A DNA stretch of 5,480 nt from NCBI GenBank assembly GCA_020200615.1, contig JAIVIH010000292.1:1-5480 (forward strand), read 5' to 3'. Under the pieces are notes generated by a model that worked only from the letters and a program-made list of their open reading frames with translations, was not told where the DNA came from and did not search any database. Within the stretch, counting starts at the first letter, position 1, and each line of letters opens with the position of its first letter. The translations under genes were made by a program, and so were the position numbers. Origin of the DNA: Actinomycetota bacterium (GTDB lineage Bacteria; Actinomycetota; Acidimicrobiia; Acidimicrobiales; AC-14). Below are positions 5,231 to 5,480 of the stretch, in pieces.

Positions 5231-5480
5231 GGCTCAACCGCCCAGCGCTGCGCTTCTGACCCTGCGACTACGTAACTTCTTGAACGAAAAGTGGCGTAGG
5301 GAGGCGCTGTAGATTGATTGGTTCTACAGTGCCTCCCTATAGAGCGTCATTGAGGCAGTGGGACTCGAGGACGAGGGTCGGGTCCGAGCCGGAGCGACCA
5401 GCCGGCCCGGGAGATGAGGAGTGCTCGCTGGTTTGGCTGAGCATCGTTGATGCCCGCTCGCGATGAGCACCCCAGGACCC
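5231..5480. other. Non-coding flank with no supported gene
   Basis: The last 250 bp lack a reading frame with the third-position GC bias of the neighbours. A - strand frame open from the right edge to a TAG at 5326-5324 (about 51 codons) has mixed third positions and no recognisable motif, so it is not called. The main structure is the hairpin at 5297-5339. A small GCATC-GTT-GATGC hairpin lies at 5441-5453. Confidence 0.5.
5297..5339. repeat. Strong 17-bp stem-loop
   Basis: The arm TAGGGAGGCGCTGTAGA (5297-5313) pairs with TCTACAGTGCCTCCCTA (5323-5339) over 17 positions with a single G-U type mismatch and a 9-base loop. No T-tract follows on the + strand. On the - strand the stem is followed within a few bases by CTTTTC, so it could end a transcript entering from the right. 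It could also be a recombinase site or a REP-like element. Confidence 0.65.

Noticed and set aside
5231..5480. Completed tRNA with an intron in the anticodon loop
   Set aside because: No 3' anticodon strand, T-arm (GGTTCGAATCC-like) or 3' acceptor strand is present in the remaining 250 bp, and there are no group I intron core features that I can recognise. An intron longer than the window cannot be fully excluded.

Overview
The window is GC-rich DNA. Its coding regions use G or C at almost every third codon position and some genes start with GTG, which fits a high-GC actinobacterium. That lineage call is an inference from composition and protein style, because no rRNA or other marker gene is present. 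No transposase, integrase, CRISPR array or complete RNA gene is visible.

Layout from left to right: (1) the last 60 codons of an unidentified + strand gene (1-183); (2) a + strand pair joined by a GTGA overlap, namely a protein with a nucleoside-deoxyribosyltransferase-like (DRHyd/TIR-like) N-terminal domain and a TPR / TRAFs-binding-like C-terminal region (245-1519), then a stand-alone LSDAT protein of the SLOG superfamily (1516-2265); (3) a - strand pair meeting the first pair tail to tail with an 8-bp overlap, in transcription order a GHKL (Hsp90-like) ATPase with its own C-terminal conserved-looking domain (5009-3480), then a TIR protein with a Pro-rich linker, one transmembrane helix and an exported Ig-like (IPT/TIG-type) domain (3382-2258); (4) a control region with two adjacent perfect palindromes (5086-5146); (5) the 5' half of a tRNA-Ile(GAT) gene, broken at the anticodon loop (5192-5230); (6) about 250 bp without a convincing gene but with a strong 17-bp hairpin (5297-5339).

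The four complete genes belong to domain families that recur in prokaryotic immune and conflict systems. TIR domains cleave NAD+ and can make cyclic ADP-ribose isomers. SLOG-superfamily domains bind such nucleotides: the ThsA SLOG domain in Thoeris binds a cyclic ADPR, and the LSDAT region of animal TRPM2 binds ADPR. The deoxyribosyltransferase-like fold acts on nucleotide N-glycosidic bonds. TPR/TRAFs-binding regions and GHKL ATPases are common scaffold and switch modules. My working model is a four-gene, two-operon defence or stress-response module: a membrane-anchored TIR receptor controlled with a GHKL ATPase would make or consume an NAD-derived signal, which the LSDAT protein reads and passes to the translationally coupled DRHyd-TPR protein. 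The domain calls are well supported by visible motifs. The functional linkage between the two arms is inference.
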